Shown here in pieces: positions 51,354-61,432 of a DNA stretch of 64,000 bases (within the stretch, counting starts at the first letter, position 1; every line of letters begins with the position of its first letter). This DNA comes from Rubrivivax sp. (GTDB lineage Bacteria > Pseudomonadota > Gammaproteobacteria > Burkholderiales > Burkholderiaceae_C), in assembly GCA_016789955.1 (NCBI GenBank), contig JAEUPB010000094.1, positions 33,262-97,261 on the forward strand, read 5' to 3'. Below the pieces are notes generated by a model. That model was given only the letters and a program-made list of their open reading frames with translations. It was not told where the DNA came from and searched no databases. A program made the position numbers and the translations under genes.

Positions 51354-53621
51354 TCAGATCGCCAGCGGATCCACGTCCACCGCCCAGCGGATCACGCCCT
51401 TGTGCTGCGCGCGCAGCGCGTTCAGCCCCGGCAACCACGCGGCCAGCGCGCGCTGCAACGCCGGGCGCGAGCGCGACTCGACGAGCATCTGCACGCGCTC
51501 GACGTCGGCCAGGCGGGCCAGCGCCGGCGGCACCGGCGGATAGGCCGCGACACCGGCGGCAGCTTCGAGGCCGCGCAGCGCCGCCTGCGCTTCGCGCAGG
51601 AAGGCGGTGGCCGCCTCTGCGCTGCGCGCCTCGGCGCGCAACAGGGCCAGGTGCGCGAACGGCGGCAGGCCGGCGGCCCGGCGCTCGGCCAGCTGCGCTG
51701 TCGCGAAGGCCTCGTAGTCGTGCCGCGCCAGCGCCGCGTAGAGCGAGTGGCCGGGCGTCGCGGTCTGGATCCACATCTCGCTGCGCGCCGCATGGGCCGC
51801 GTCGCGGCCGGCGCGGCCGGCGGCCTGCATCAGAAGCGCGAACAGCCGCTCGGGGGCGCGGAAGTCGGCGCTGTACAGCGCCCCGTCAGGGTCCACCGCG
51901 GCCACCAGCGTGACGCGGCGGAAGTCGTGCCCCTTGGCCAGGATCTGCGTGCCCACCAGCACGTCGACCTCGCCTTCGTGCACGGCGCCCAGTTGGCGCG
52001 CCAGCTCGCCGACGCGGCGCGTGCTGTCGGCGTCGATGCGGGCGATGCGCGTTCCCTGCGGCAGCACGGCAGCGAGTTGCTCCTCCAGCTTCTCGGTGCC
52101 GCGGCCCAGCGGCGCGATGTCCAGGTTGCCGCACTCGGGGCAGGCGCGCGGCACGCGCTCGGCGAAGCCGCAGTGATGGCAGCGCAGCGTGCGGTCGACC
52201 TTGTGGAAGACGCGCCAGGCCGAGCAATGCGGGCAGCCGCTCTTCCAGCCGCAGGCGGCGCAGTGCAGCACCGGCGCGTAGCCGCGCCGGTTGAGCAGCA
52301 CCACGCTCTGCTCGCCGCGCGCGATGCGCTCGTTCAGCGCCGCCAGCAGCGGCGGCGACAGCGGGCTTGGGGCGGCGGCGTTCGGCGCGGCGATGCCGGC
52401 CGCAGCGGCAGCCGCACCGGGCTGCGCCGTTGCGTCCGCGTGCCTGGCCGGCAGGCGCAGAACGGGCAGGCGCATGCCGGGCAAGCGCATGTCCACCAGC
52501 CGCACCCGCGGCAACTCGCCGCCGCCCACGCGCTCGGGCAGCACGAGCCGTCGGTAGCGCCCTTCCTGAACCCGCTGCCAGGTCTCCAGCGACGGCGTCG
52601 CCGAGCCCAGCAGCACCGGCACATGCAGCTGGTGCGCGCGCCACACGGCCAGGTCGCGCGCCGAGTAGCGCGCCCCTTCCTGCTGCTTGAACGACGCGTC
52701 GTGTTCCTCGTCGACAACGATGAGCCCCAGCCGCGGCAGTGAAGCGAACACCGCCAGCCGCGTGCCGAGCACGAGGTCGGCGCGACCCTCGTGTGCCAGC
52801 AGCCAGTGGCGCAACCGCTGCGCCGGCGTCAGCGCGCTGTGCAGCGAGGCGAGCACGCGCCCGGGGAAGCGCTGCGCGAAGCGCGCTTCGAGCTGCGGCG
52901 TGAGGTTGATCTCCGGCACCAGCACCAGCGCCTGCCGCCCGGCGCCCAGTGCTGCGGCGGCGGCGCGCAGGTACACCTCCGTCTTGCCGCTGCCGGTGAC
53001 GCCGTGCAGCAGCGCCGGCGTGGTGCCGCCCTCGGCGAAGGCCGCCAGGGCGGCGGCCTGGTCCGGCGTCAGCTCGGTCGCAGCTGCGACACCGGGTGCG
53101 GCTGGCGCGGCCGGCGCGGCTGTTGCAGCGGGCCCGGCTGGCCCGGCTGGTGCATCCGGCGCCGCAGGATTACTGGCGCCGTCGGACAGCCGCGCCAAGG
53201 CTTTCAGCCGCCGCGCGAGCTGCGTGTTGTCGATGCGCCGCATTTCCGGCGGCAGCGCCGCCAAGGCCAGCTCACCGACGCCGCGCTGGTAGTAGCCCGC
53301 TGCGAAGTCGATCAAGCCGCGCCACGCGGCCGAAAGCGGCGGCATCGCGTCGAGCACCGCCTTCACCGGCCGCAGCGCCGGCCCCGCAGCTGCATCGCAC
53401 CCGGGCTCGCCGGCGGTGCGGCCCGAGGCGGCCTCAGCGCCGCCCCACACCACACCGGCCACCTCGCGCCGGCCCAGCGGCACACGCACCAATGTCCCGG
53501 GCGCAAGCGCTCGCTCGCAGGTGTAGTCCAGCAGGCCGGCAGGACCGCCCAGCGCAACGTGCCGGGGCGCCTCGACGGCCACGCGCACGCGCTCGGCCAG
53601 CGCGGGCTCAGCCCCTGTCAC
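51354..53621 (-). CDS. priA: primosomal protein PriA (DNA helicase)
   Basis: Protein of 755 residues. It has an N-terminal 3-prime DNA-binding domain, a helicase core with Walker A GVTGSGKTEVYL and the DEEH box (VVDEEHDASFKQQEG). A zinc-binding insertion carries eight cysteines in CAACGWKSGCPHCSAW and CHHCGFAERVPRACPECG. Helicase motifs LVGTQILAKGHDF and QAAGRAGR follow. It restarts stalled replication forks. It starts at GTG 53621, with no ATG near. An Ala/Pro-rich insertion (about 150-190) precedes the helicase domain. The upstream region is structured and has a perfect DnaA box. Confidence 0.96.
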   Translation of the reverse strand: MTGAEPALAERVRVAVEAPRHVALGGPAGLLDYTCERALAPGTLVRVPLGRREVAGVVWGGAEAASGRTAGEPGCDAAAGPALRPVKAVLDAMPPLSAAWRGLIDFAAGYYQRGVGELALAALPPEMRRIDNTQLARRLKALARLSDGASNPAAPDAPAGPAGPAATAAPAAPAAPGVAAATELTPDQAAALAAFAEGGTTPALLHGVTGSGKTEVYLRAAAAALGAGRQALVLVPEINLTPQLEARFAQRFPGRVLASLHSALTPAQRLRHWLLAHEGRADLVLGTRLAVFASLPRLGLIVVDEEHDASFKQQEGARYSARDLAVWRAHQLHVPVLLGSATPSLETWQRVQEGRYRRLVLPERVGGGELPRVRLVDMRLPGMRLPVLRLPARHADATAQPGAAAAAAGIAAPNAAAPSPLSPPLLAALNERIARGEQSVVLLNRRGYAPVLHCAACGWKSGCPHCSAWRVFHKVDRTLRCHHCGFAERVPRACPECGNLDIAPLGRGTEKLEEQLAAVLPQGTRIARIDADSTRRVGELARQLGAVHEGEVDVLVGTQILAKGHDFRRVTLVAAVDPDGALYSADFRAPERLFALLMQAAGRAGRDAAHAARSEMWIQTATPGHSLYAALARHDYEAFATAQLAERRAAGLPPFAHLALLRAEARSAEAATAFLREAQAALRGLEAAAGVAAYPPVPPALARLADVERVQMLVESRSRPALQRALAAWLPGLNALRAQHKGVIRWAVDVDPLAI

Positions 53622-53707
53622 CGGCCAGCTCCCGCCCCAGCCGGCCCAAAGCGAGGCGCCGCCTCAAGACCCCATGGCAAGTTCATGTTTCGAAAGGACT
53701 TTTCAGG

Positions 53708-53730
53708 CTATCCAGAGAATCTGTGGATAA
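53708..53730. promoter_or_regulatory. DnaA box pair upstream of priA
   Basis: TGTGGATAA at 53722-53730 is a perfect DnaA box (complement TTATCCACA). A weaker inverted match, CTATCCAGA (7 of 9), lies at 53708-53716, so the two form a short imperfect palindrome. A further 8-of-9 match, TGGGGATAA, lies at 53912-53920. DnaA-dependent control of priA is possible. Confidence 0.5.
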
Positions 53731-53737
53731 CAATGTG

Positions 53738-53840
53738 ATCAAGCTGCGGCAAGGGCCCGCAAGTGCTTGATTTTCCGGACTGGTCAGCAGACTGCCTGTC
53801 CGGCGAGCAAACCGGCTTGCCCTTACGAATCAAGCACTTG
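53738..53840 (-). other. three-armed, mutually exclusive stem element between hemE and priA
   Basis: In the 390-base gap before priA, arm B (53760-53772, CAAGTGCTTGATT) pairs perfectly over 13 bp with arm A (53828-53840, AATCAAGCACTTG). It can instead pair with arm C (ATCAAGC, 53738-53744) extended by TGCGG/CCGCA. Inside the A-B loop are CCGGAC/GTCCGG (53775-53803) and GCAA/TTGC (53807-53820). On the minus-strand RNA this gives alternative folds like an attenuator. Another hairpin, GCACGC-AAG-GCGTGC, follows at 53841-53855. The remainder of the gap holds no gene. Confidence 0.55.
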
Positions 53841-54011
53841 GCACGCAAGGCGTGCGTTTCGCGCAAATCCCCGCCACTGGCATGGGGCCGGCCCCCCTAA
53901 ACCACGGGCCATGGGGATAAGTCAAGTCCTTAGCACTCACTTACAGCCGACGCACACGGCCACGCAGGGCCGGCGTGGCGGCGGCGCAACCGCTCCCGCC
54001 GAACATCGGCT

Positions 54012-55127
54012 TCAGGCGCCGTGCACTGCCTCGACGAGCGCACTCACGTGCTCCGGTGGGGTGTGCTGACTGATGCCGTGGCCGAGGTTGAAGACATGGC
54101 CGCCGAAGCGCCCGTCGGCGCGCTGCGCTGCGCCGAAGCTGGCGACGACGGCGCGTGCTTCCTGCGCCACGATCTCGGGCGGCGCGAACAGCACCGCCGG
54201 GTCGAGATTGCCTTGCAGGGCCACGCAGTCGTCGATGCGCTGGCGCGCCTGGCCGAGGTCCGTGGTCCAGTCCAGGCCGACCACGTCGGCACCGCACGCG
54301 GCGATCTCCTCCAGCCAGCCGCCGCCGCCCTTGGTGAACACGATGCAGGGCACGCGGCGCCCTTCGGCCTCGCGCTGGAGCGCGGCGACGACCGCGCGGG
54401 TGTAGTGCAGGCTGAAGCGGCGGAAGGCCGCATCGGAAAGCACGCCGCCCCAGGAGTCGAAGATCATCACCGCCTGCGCGCCGGCTTGAACCTGCGCGTT
54501 GAGGTAGGCCGCGACGGCCTGCGCGTTGATCTCGAGGATGCGGTGCAGCAGGTCCGGCCGCGCGTACAGCATCGTCTTCACGGTGCGGTAGTCGTCCGAG
54601 CCGCTGCCTTCGACCATGTAGCAGGCCAGCGTCCACGGGCTGCCGGAAAAGCCGATCAGCGGCACGCGTGCGGCGGCGCGGCCTTCGCTGTCCTTGCTGA
54701 CGAGCGCGCGGCGGATCGAGCGCACCGCGTCGAACACGTAGCGCAGGCATTCCAGATCTGGCACTGCGAGTTTCGCCACCGCCGCCTCGTCGCGCACCGG
54801 GTGGGCGAAGCGCGGCCCTTCGCCGGCGGCGAACGAAAGACCGAGGCCCATCGCGTCGGGCACGGTCAGGATGTCGGAGAACAGGATCGCCGCGTCGAGC
54901 GGCCAGCGCGCGAGCGGCTGCAGCGTCACCTCGGTGGCGAAGTCCGGGCTCGTCGCCAGCCCCATGAAGCTGCCGGCGCGCGCACGGGTGGCGTTGTATT
55001 CGGGCAGGTAGCGGCCGGCTTGGCGCATCAGCCACAACGGCGTGTAGGGCGTGGGCTCACGCAGGCAGGCGCGCAGGAAGGTGTCGTTCAGCAGCCGTGT
55101 CGCCGGCCCCGCGTCGTTCGGGCTCAT
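54012..55127 (-). CDS. hemE: uroporphyrinogen decarboxylase HemE
   Basis: Protein of 371 residues that removes four carboxyl groups from uroporphyrinogen III in haem synthesis. [18 protein letters not shown] holds the invariant arginines, [16 protein letters not shown] the catalytic aspartate, and [16 protein letters not shown] and [15 protein letters not shown] are conserved. Start 55127 (MSPNDAG) was chosen; 55136 would add three residues and neither has a good ribosome site. It is divergent from lemA. It supplies haem that the cytochromes of the first region would need, but no regulatory link is visible. Confidence 0.96.
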   Translation of the reverse strand: MSPNDAGPATRLLNDTFLRACLREPTPYTPLWLMRQAGRYLPEYNATRARAGSFMGLATSPDFATEVTLQPLARWPLDAAILFSDILTVPDAMGLGLSFAAGEGPRFAHPVRDEAAVAKLAVPDLECLRYVFDAVRSIRRALVSKDSEGRAAARVPLIGFSGSPWTLACYMVEGSGSDDYRTVKTMLYARPDLLHRILEINAQAVAAYLNAQVQAGAQAVMIFDSWGGVLSDAAFRRFSLHYTRAVVAALQREAEGRRVPCIVFTKGGGGWLEEIAACGADVVGLDWTTDLGQARQRIDDCVALQGNLDPAVLFAPPEIVAQEARAVVASFGAAQRADGRFGGHVFNLGHGISQHTPPEHVSALVEAVHGA

Positions 55128-55229
55128 GCGGCGCATTATCCGAGCCCGGGTACGATGCCGCCCGTTCGCACAGTGCCAGGAAGCGTGCGTCGCATCAGAA
55201 GGCCAGCACAGGCCCAGGAGGACTCAACC

Positions 55230-55931
55230 ATGACGATCGATCGCTCGGCCCTCGCGCTCGCCAGCCCGCCGCCGGGCGGCTGGTGGCGCCGCACTGCAGC
55301 GTTGCTGTCGCTGCTGCCGGCGCTGCTGCTGGGCGGCTGCGGCTACAACGACTTCCAGCGCCTGGACGAGCAGGTGAAGGCCGCCTGGTCGGAGGTGCTG
55401 AACCAGTACCAGCGGCGCGCCGACCTCATTCCCAACATCGTCAACACCGTGCGCGGTGAGGCCAACTTCGAGCAGGAGACGCTGACCCGCGTGGTGCAGG
55501 CGCGCGCCCGCGCCACCGGCATCCAGGCGACGCCCGAACTCATCAACAACCCCGAGGCGTTCGCGAAGTTCCAGGCCGCACAGGGCGAGCTGACGAGCGC
55601 GCTGTCGCGCCTGATGGTGGTGGTGGAGCAGTACCCCAACCTGAAGGCGAACCAGGGCTTCCAGGACTTGCGCGTCCAGCTCGAAGGCACCGAGAACCGC
55701 ATCACCGTGGCCCGCAACCGCTACATCAAGGCGGTGGCCGACTACAACGTGCTGGCGCGCTCGTTCCCGACCAACCTCACCGCGATGGTGTTCGGCTACC
55801 AGGTCAAGCCGAGCTTCACGGTGCAGAACGAAGCGCAGATCTCGACGCCGCCGGTGGTGAACTTCGACGCCAAGCCGGGCGCGGCGCCGGCGGCCTCCGC
55901 TGCTGCACCGGCTGCACCGGCGTCGAAGTAG
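55230..55931 (+). CDS. lemA: LemA-family lipoprotein-like membrane protein
   Basis: Protein of 233 residues. The N-terminal hydrophobic segment ends in a lipobox, LLLGGC (Cys about 37). A LemA helical domain follows, with YNDFQRLDEQVKAAWSEVLNQYQRRADLIPNIV and VARNRYIKAVADYNVLARSFPTN. A short Ala/Pro tail closes it. The AGGAGGA ribosome site before ATG 55230 is strong. LemA proteins are membrane-associated and often encoded with TPM-domain proteins, as here. Role not established. Confidence 0.9.
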   Translation: MTIDRSALALASPPPGGWWRRTAALLSLLPALLLGGCGYNDFQRLDEQVKAAWSEVLNQYQRRADLIPNIVNTVRGEANFEQETLTRVVQARARATGIQATPELINNPEAFAKFQAAQGELTSALSRLMVVVEQYPNLKANQGFQDLRVQLEGTENRITVARNRYIKAVADYNVLARSFPTNLTAMVFGYQVKPSFTVQNEAQISTPPVVNFDAKPGAAPAASAAAPAAPASK

Positions 55932-56016
55932 CGGCGCCCCGCGCTTCATCGCGCTTCGCCTGCCGCACCGGCGCGCCCCCGAGCCAGCAGCCACGACAAC
56001 GCCGGGGGCTCCCTCG

Positions 56017-56955
56017 ATGCGCGCGCCCGCGCCGTTCCTCGCCGCCGCGTGGCTCCTCGGCGCAGCGCTGCTGCTTTGCGCCGCTTCGCCGGCGCGGGCG
56101 CAATTGCCGGTGCCGGAACTGAGCGGCCGCGTCATCGATCAGACCGGCACCTTGAGCGCGGCCCAGCGCGGCGCCGTCGAGGCGAAGCTCGCGGCGTTCG
56201 AAGCGCAGGCCGGGCCGCAGATCGTGGTGCTGCTGGTGCCCACCACAGCGCCCGAAGACATCGCCGCCTACGCGCAGCGCGTGGCCGACCACTGGAAGAT
56301 CGGCCGCCGCGACCAAGGCGACGGCCTGCTGCTGGTGGTGGCGAAGAACGACCGCCGCGTGCGCATCGAAGTGGCCAAGGCGCTCGAAGGCGCCATCCCC
56401 GACCTGGCGGCGCGGCAGATCATCGACAACGCCATCCGGCCGGCGTTCCGGGCCGACGACTACGCCGGCGGCATCCATGCCGCGCTCGACCAATTGATGG
56501 CGCGCATCCGCGGCGAGGGCCTGCCGGCGCCGGCCCCGCTGCCCACTCGCGACGGCGCGCAGCCGGGGCTGCAGCTCGAAGAGATCGCGATGTTCCTGTT
56601 CGTCGCGGTGCCGATCCTGGCCACCGTGCTGACGAGCCTGTTCGGCCGCAAGCTCGGCTCGCTGCTGGCTGCCGGCGGTGCCGGCGCAACGGCCTGGTGG
56701 TTCACCGCCAGCGCCTGGCTGGCCGGCGGGGTGGCGCTGGTGGCGCTGGTGCTGGTGGGCATCATCGGCTTCGGTGCCGCGGGCCGCCGCATCGCGCGGG
56801 CCGGCCGTCGGGGCGGGCTGCCGCACGTGGGCGGCTGGGACGGCGGCGGCTGGGGTGGCGGCGGCTGGAGCGGTGGCGGTGGCGGTTCGGGCGGCGGTTT
56901 CTCCTCGGGCGGCGGCGGCGACTTCGGCGGCGGCGGTGCCTCCGGCGACTGGTAG
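56017..56955 (+). CDS. TPM-domain (YgcG-family) protein with Gly-rich tail
   Basis: Protein of 312 residues. A signal peptide (about 1-29, ending ARAQ) and a TPM domain (about 35-170: VIDQTGTLSAAQRGAVEAKLAAFEAQAG, VVLLVPTT, GDGLLLVVAKNDRRVRIEVA) lead into two membrane segments (about 188-208 and 222-250). The tail is Gly/Ser/Trp-rich. TPM domains are tied to photosystem and membrane-protein assembly in plants and to unknown roles in bacteria. It lies 85 bases after lemA in the same orientation. Confidence 0.88.
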   Translation: MRAPAPFLAAAWLLGAALLLCAASPARAQLPVPELSGRVIDQTGTLSAAQRGAVEAKLAAFEAQAGPQIVVLLVPTTAPEDIAAYAQRVADHWKIGRRDQGDGLLLVVAKNDRRVRIEVAKALEGAIPDLAARQIIDNAIRPAFRADDYAGGIHAALDQLMARIRGEGLPAPAPLPTRDGAQPGLQLEEIAMFLFVAVPILATVLTSLFGRKLGSLLAAGGAGATAWWFTASAWLAGGVALVALVLVGIIGFGAAGRRIARAGRRGGLPHVGGWDGGGWGGGGWSGGGGGSGGGFSSGGGGDFGGGGASGDW

Positions 56956-57009
56956 TCAAGGCCTCGAGGCCGGCGGCGAAGCCAACCAAGGAACGACGGC
57001 GGGAGAAGG

Positions 57010-57612
57010 ATGATGGGCAGCGCTCGGCAGCCGCAGCAGCCACCGCAGCAAGAGCCTTCCGGCAACGCCGGTGCCGGCCGGCGTGCGGCGCCCCGGGCCG
57101 GACCGTCGGAACGGCTCGGGCGCATCCTGCGCCACCGCTGGTTCGACGAGCGCGACGCCGCGCGGGCCCTCGGCCCCGCGGCATTGGCACGGTTGGAGCA
57201 GCAGGTCGCCGGCAGCGAGCGCCGGCACAGCGGCGAGATCCGCCTGTGCGTCGAAGCGGGGCTGCCGATGTCTTACCTGTGGCGCGGCGCCAGTGCCCGC
57301 GAGCGCGCCGTGGCGCTGTTCGGCAAGCTGCGCGTGTGGGACACCGAGCGCAACAACGGCGTGCTGATCTACCTGCTGCTGGCCGAGCGCGCCATCGAGA
57401 TCGTCGCCGACCGCGGCCTGGCCAGGCTCGTCGGCCAGGCCCACTGGGACGAGGTGCTGGCCGGCATGCGCGCCGCGTTCCGCGCCGGCCGCTTCGAGCA
57501 GGGGCTGGGCGATGCCGTTCAGGCCGTCGACGCGATGCTCGCCTTGCACTTCCCGCTGGCCGAAGGCGAGGCGAACCCCAACGAACTGCCCGACGCGCCG
57601 GACCTGCGCTAG
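57010..57612 (+). CDS. second TPM-domain protein, cytosolic
   Basis: Protein of 200 residues with no signal peptide or membrane segment. It has a TPM-type domain (about 60-180: LEQQVAGSERRHSGEIRLCVEAGLPMSYLW, LRVWDTERNNGVLIYLLLAERAIEIVADRGLA, LAGMRAAFRAGRFEQGL). It is a paralogue of the preceding gene without export elements, 54 bases downstream in the same operon. A GGAGAAGG ribosome site overlaps the first ATG, so 57013 may be the true start. Function unknown. Confidence 0.8.
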   Translation: MMGSARQPQQPPQQEPSGNAGAGRRAAPRAGPSERLGRILRHRWFDERDAARALGPAALARLEQQVAGSERRHSGEIRLCVEAGLPMSYLWRGASARERAVALFGKLRVWDTERNNGVLIYLLLAERAIEIVADRGLARLVGQAHWDEVLAGMRAAFRAGRFEQGLGDAVQAVDAMLALHFPLAEGEANPNELPDAPDLR

Positions 57613-57676
57613 CCCGTTGCAGCGCTGCGAAGACGCGGCAGCGCCGCGCCGGCGCATGCCGCCCGGCAGCGGCAAC

Positions 57677-58366
57677 TCAAGTCTTGCCGCCGCCTCCGAG
57701 GGCGTTGCACAAGGCCGCCCAGGCACGGCGCACCGCACCGCTGCCGGCGGCCGTGCCGCTGGTCGCCGCACCACCGGCGGCACCCTTGGCCGCGAACGCG
57801 GCGCCCGGCGCCTGGCCGGCCTGCACCATCAGCGTCAGCGTCGAATCGGGCCCGGCCGATTGCAGCGCCGGGCTCGCCTCGCCACGGGCCAGCGCGCTCG
57901 TCGGGGCCGGCATCGCCGCCGCGGCGGTGCGAAAACGCTCGGCGAACTGCCCCAGCAGCGCGTCGCTCGTCGACATCAGCAGGCGCCGGTCGAGCTGCGC
58001 CAGCGGCCCGCCGAGGGCGATGCCGGCGCGGCCGACGAGCACGCAGGCCGCCGGCGTTTCGCCGTCCTCGATGCGCGCGGTGAGCTGCATCGAAGCCGAT
58101 GAGCCGCCTTGATCGACGCCCTGCGCCGCCAGCCGCAGCTCGCGCCGCAGGGCGTCCAGCGCCAGCAGTTCGACGTGACCGTCGAAGCGGGTGGTGAGCA
58201 GGCCGATGGGCGCGCTGACCGTCCCGTCGAAGCGGCGGCTGTCGTGCTGCGCGGTGATGGCCGCGCCCGGCCAGCAGCCGGCGGTGGCGCGCAGGTCGGC
58301 GAGCACGGCCCAGGCCTGCTCGGGGCTGGCACGCACCGGGTAGCGCTTGTCGAAATCGATTTCCAT
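57677..58366 (-). CDS. CoxG-like SRPBCC-family protein
   Basis: Protein of 229 residues. An SRPBCC fold opens with FDKRYPVRASPEQAWAVLADLRATAGCWPGA and contains MQLTARIEDGE and VGRAGIALGGPLAQLDRRLL, matching carbon-monoxide dehydrogenase subunit G (CoxG)-type proteins. A flexible Ala/Gly-rich C-terminal third follows. No CO dehydrogenase structural genes lie nearby, so the CoxG role is doubtful. It is convergent with the TPM genes and starts 24 bases after ppk2 ends. Confidence 0.75.
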   Translation of the reverse strand: MEIDFDKRYPVRASPEQAWAVLADLRATAGCWPGAAITAQHDSRRFDGTVSAPIGLLTTRFDGHVELLALDALRRELRLAAQGVDQGGSSASMQLTARIEDGETPAACVLVGRAGIALGGPLAQLDRRLLMSTSDALLGQFAERFRTAAAAMPAPTSALARGEASPALQSAGPDSTLTLMVQAGQAPGAAFAAKGAAGGAATSGTAAGSGAVRRAWAALCNALGGGGKT

Positions 58367-58390
58367 TCGTCGCGCCTTCGCGGGTGTCCG

Positions 58391-59227
58391 TCAGATCGGC
58401 CGCAGCGGGCCCTTGAAGCGCTCCTTGGCCGGGGCGTGCCCGAGCGGCGGGAACTCGACGACGGACTCGGGCACCGCGGTTTCGGGCAGCACCTCGATCA
58501 GGTGCCGGATCAGCGCCAGCCGACCGCGCCGCTGGTCGTTGAAATCGACCAGCACCCACGGCGCGTGCCGGGTGTGCGTGGCCTGCAGCATCGCTTCGCG
58601 CGCCCGGGTGTAGGCGTCGTACTTCTCGCGCGCCTTCAGGTCGATGGGCGAGAGCTTCCAGCGCTTGAGCGGGTCGGTGCGGCGCTCGGCGAAGCGCTCC
58701 TCCTGCTGCGCCTGGTCGACGGTGAGCCAGTACTTGACGAGCAGCAGGCCGTCGTCGACGAGCAGCTTCTCGAACACCGGCGCCTGGCGCAGGAAGGCCT
58801 GCGCTTCGTCCTCGCTGCAGAAGCCCATGACGCGCTCGACGCCGGCGCGGTTGTACCAGCTGCGGTCGAAGAGCGCGATCTCCCCGGCGGCGGGAAGCTG
58901 CTCGACATAACGCTGGAAGTACCACTGCGTGCGCTCGCGCTCGCTGGGCTTGGGCAGCGCGACGACGCGGCACTGACGCGGGTTCAGCGTCCTGGCGATG
59001 GCCGCGATGACGCCGCCCTTGCCGGCGGTGTCGCGGCCTTCGATGATCACCAGCAGCCGGCGGCCGGTGTGCTGCAGCCAGCGCGCGACTTCGTTGAGCT
59101 GCAGCTCCAGCGGCGCCAGCTCCTCGTAGTAGACGGCCTTGGACAGTTCCTTGCCGCCGTCGCCGGGCTTGTCCTTCGCCAACGCCTTGGACTTCTCCTT
59201 CGCGCCCTTGTCCTTTTTCTTTCCCAT
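58391..59227 (-). CDS. ppk2: polyphosphate kinase 2 (PPK2 class I)
   Basis: Protein of 278 residues. The Lys-rich N-terminus precedes Walker A GRDTAGKGG (64-72), the LFDRSWYNRAGVE Walker B-type motif and RRTDPLKRWKLSPID, all typical of class I PPK2. It transfers phosphate between polyphosphate and nucleotides. It is the next gene on the minus strand after the atp operon, so energy conservation and phosphate storage genes sit side by side. A 10-bp repeat array lies between atpC and its start. Substrate preference (GDP or ADP) cannot be read from sequence. Confidence 0.92.
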   Translation of the reverse strand: MGKKKDKGAKEKSKALAKDKPGDGGKELSKAVYYEELAPLELQLNEVARWLQHTGRRLLVIIEGRDTAGKGGVIAAIARTLNPRQCRVVALPKPSERERTQWYFQRYVEQLPAAGEIALFDRSWYNRAGVERVMGFCSEDEAQAFLRQAPVFEKLLVDDGLLLVKYWLTVDQAQQEERFAERRTDPLKRWKLSPIDLKAREKYDAYTRAREAMLQATHTRHAPWVLVDFNDQRRGRLALIRHLIEVLPETAVPESVVEFPPLGHAPAKERFKGPLRPI

Positions 59228-59400
59228 CACTGGCCGCCTGTGGTTGTCGTCGGGTCGTTGCGAGCAGCTGCTTGGCGATGCCGGCATCGAGCCGCCAACA
59301 GCCGCTCGTGCGCCGAGCGGGCCGTGGCGATGCTTGCCGGCAGGTGCACGCGGCAAAGCGTAGCGGCCGACCGCGGCGGCGGTGCAGGGGAAAGCCCGCA

Positions 59401-59455
59401 GCCGCGGTGAGCCGGGGTGAGCTGCGGTGAGCAGCGGTGAGCCGCAGTGAGCCGC
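59401..59455. repeat. 10-bp tandem repeat array between atpC and ppk2
   Basis: Five and a half copies of a 10-mer of the form GCCGCGGTGA run in register, each of the five full units ending in GTGA. The period equals about one helical turn. The rest of the 59228-59549 gap shows no gene and no other repeat. Confidence 0.75.
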
Positions 59456-59549
59456 GGCGCGGGCACGCCGAGTGGGCGCGCCCGGGGAACGTCGATGAGT
59501 CGCCGAGTGCCGGCGCCGGCCGTCGCGGCCGGCAGCCCGGCCGCGCGCG

Positions 59550-59978
59550 CTACTTGCGGCGCAGCTTCTGGATTGCCGCGATCTGCGCGGCCATCGCTGC
59601 GAACTCGCCTTGCGCCTTCGCCAGGTCGATGTCGTTCTTGGCGTTGCGCATCGCCTCCTCGGCGAGCTTCTTCGCTTCGTTGGCCTTGGCCTCGTCGAGG
59701 TCGTGGCCGCGGATGGCGGTGTCGGCGAGCACGGTGACCGTGCCCGGCTGCACTTCGAGGATGCCCCCGGCGACGAAGACGAACTCCTCCTCGCCGGCGC
59801 TGCCGTCGGGGTTGGCGCGCTCGATGCGCACGGCGCCGGGCTTGATGCGGGTGATGAGCGGCGTGTGCCGCGGCAGGATGCCCAGCTCGCCGCTCTCGCC
59901 CGGCAGCGCGACGAAGCGCGCCTCGCCCGAGAAGATGCTTTCCTCGGCGGAGACGACGTCGACGTGGATCGTGGCCAT
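59550..59978 (-). CDS. atpC: ATP synthase epsilon subunit
   Basis: Protein of 142 residues of the F1 central stalk. The beta-sandwich domain ([44 protein letters not shown]) precedes a two-helix C-terminal domain ([18 protein letters not shown]). It regulates rotation and couples F1 to Fo. It is the last gene of the atp operon here, 24 bases after atpD. Length is standard. Confidence 0.97.
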   Translation of the reverse strand: MATIHVDVVSAEESIFSGEARFVALPGESGELGILPRHTPLITRIKPGAVRIERANPDGSAGEEEFVFVAGGILEVQPGTVTVLADTAIRGHDLDEAKANEAKKLAEEAMRNAKNDIDLAKAQGEFAAMAAQIAAIQKLRRK

Positions 59979-60002
59979 GGTGGGGCTCCTCGGTCGTGCC
60001 GC

Positions 60003-61415
<1,413 letters not shown>

Positions 61416-61432
61416 CTAACTTTGAATCGGGT

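Noticed and set aside
53622-54011. Possible replication origin between hemE and priA
   Set aside because: Only one perfect DnaA box, no AT-rich unwinding region and no dnaA/rpmH neighbours.
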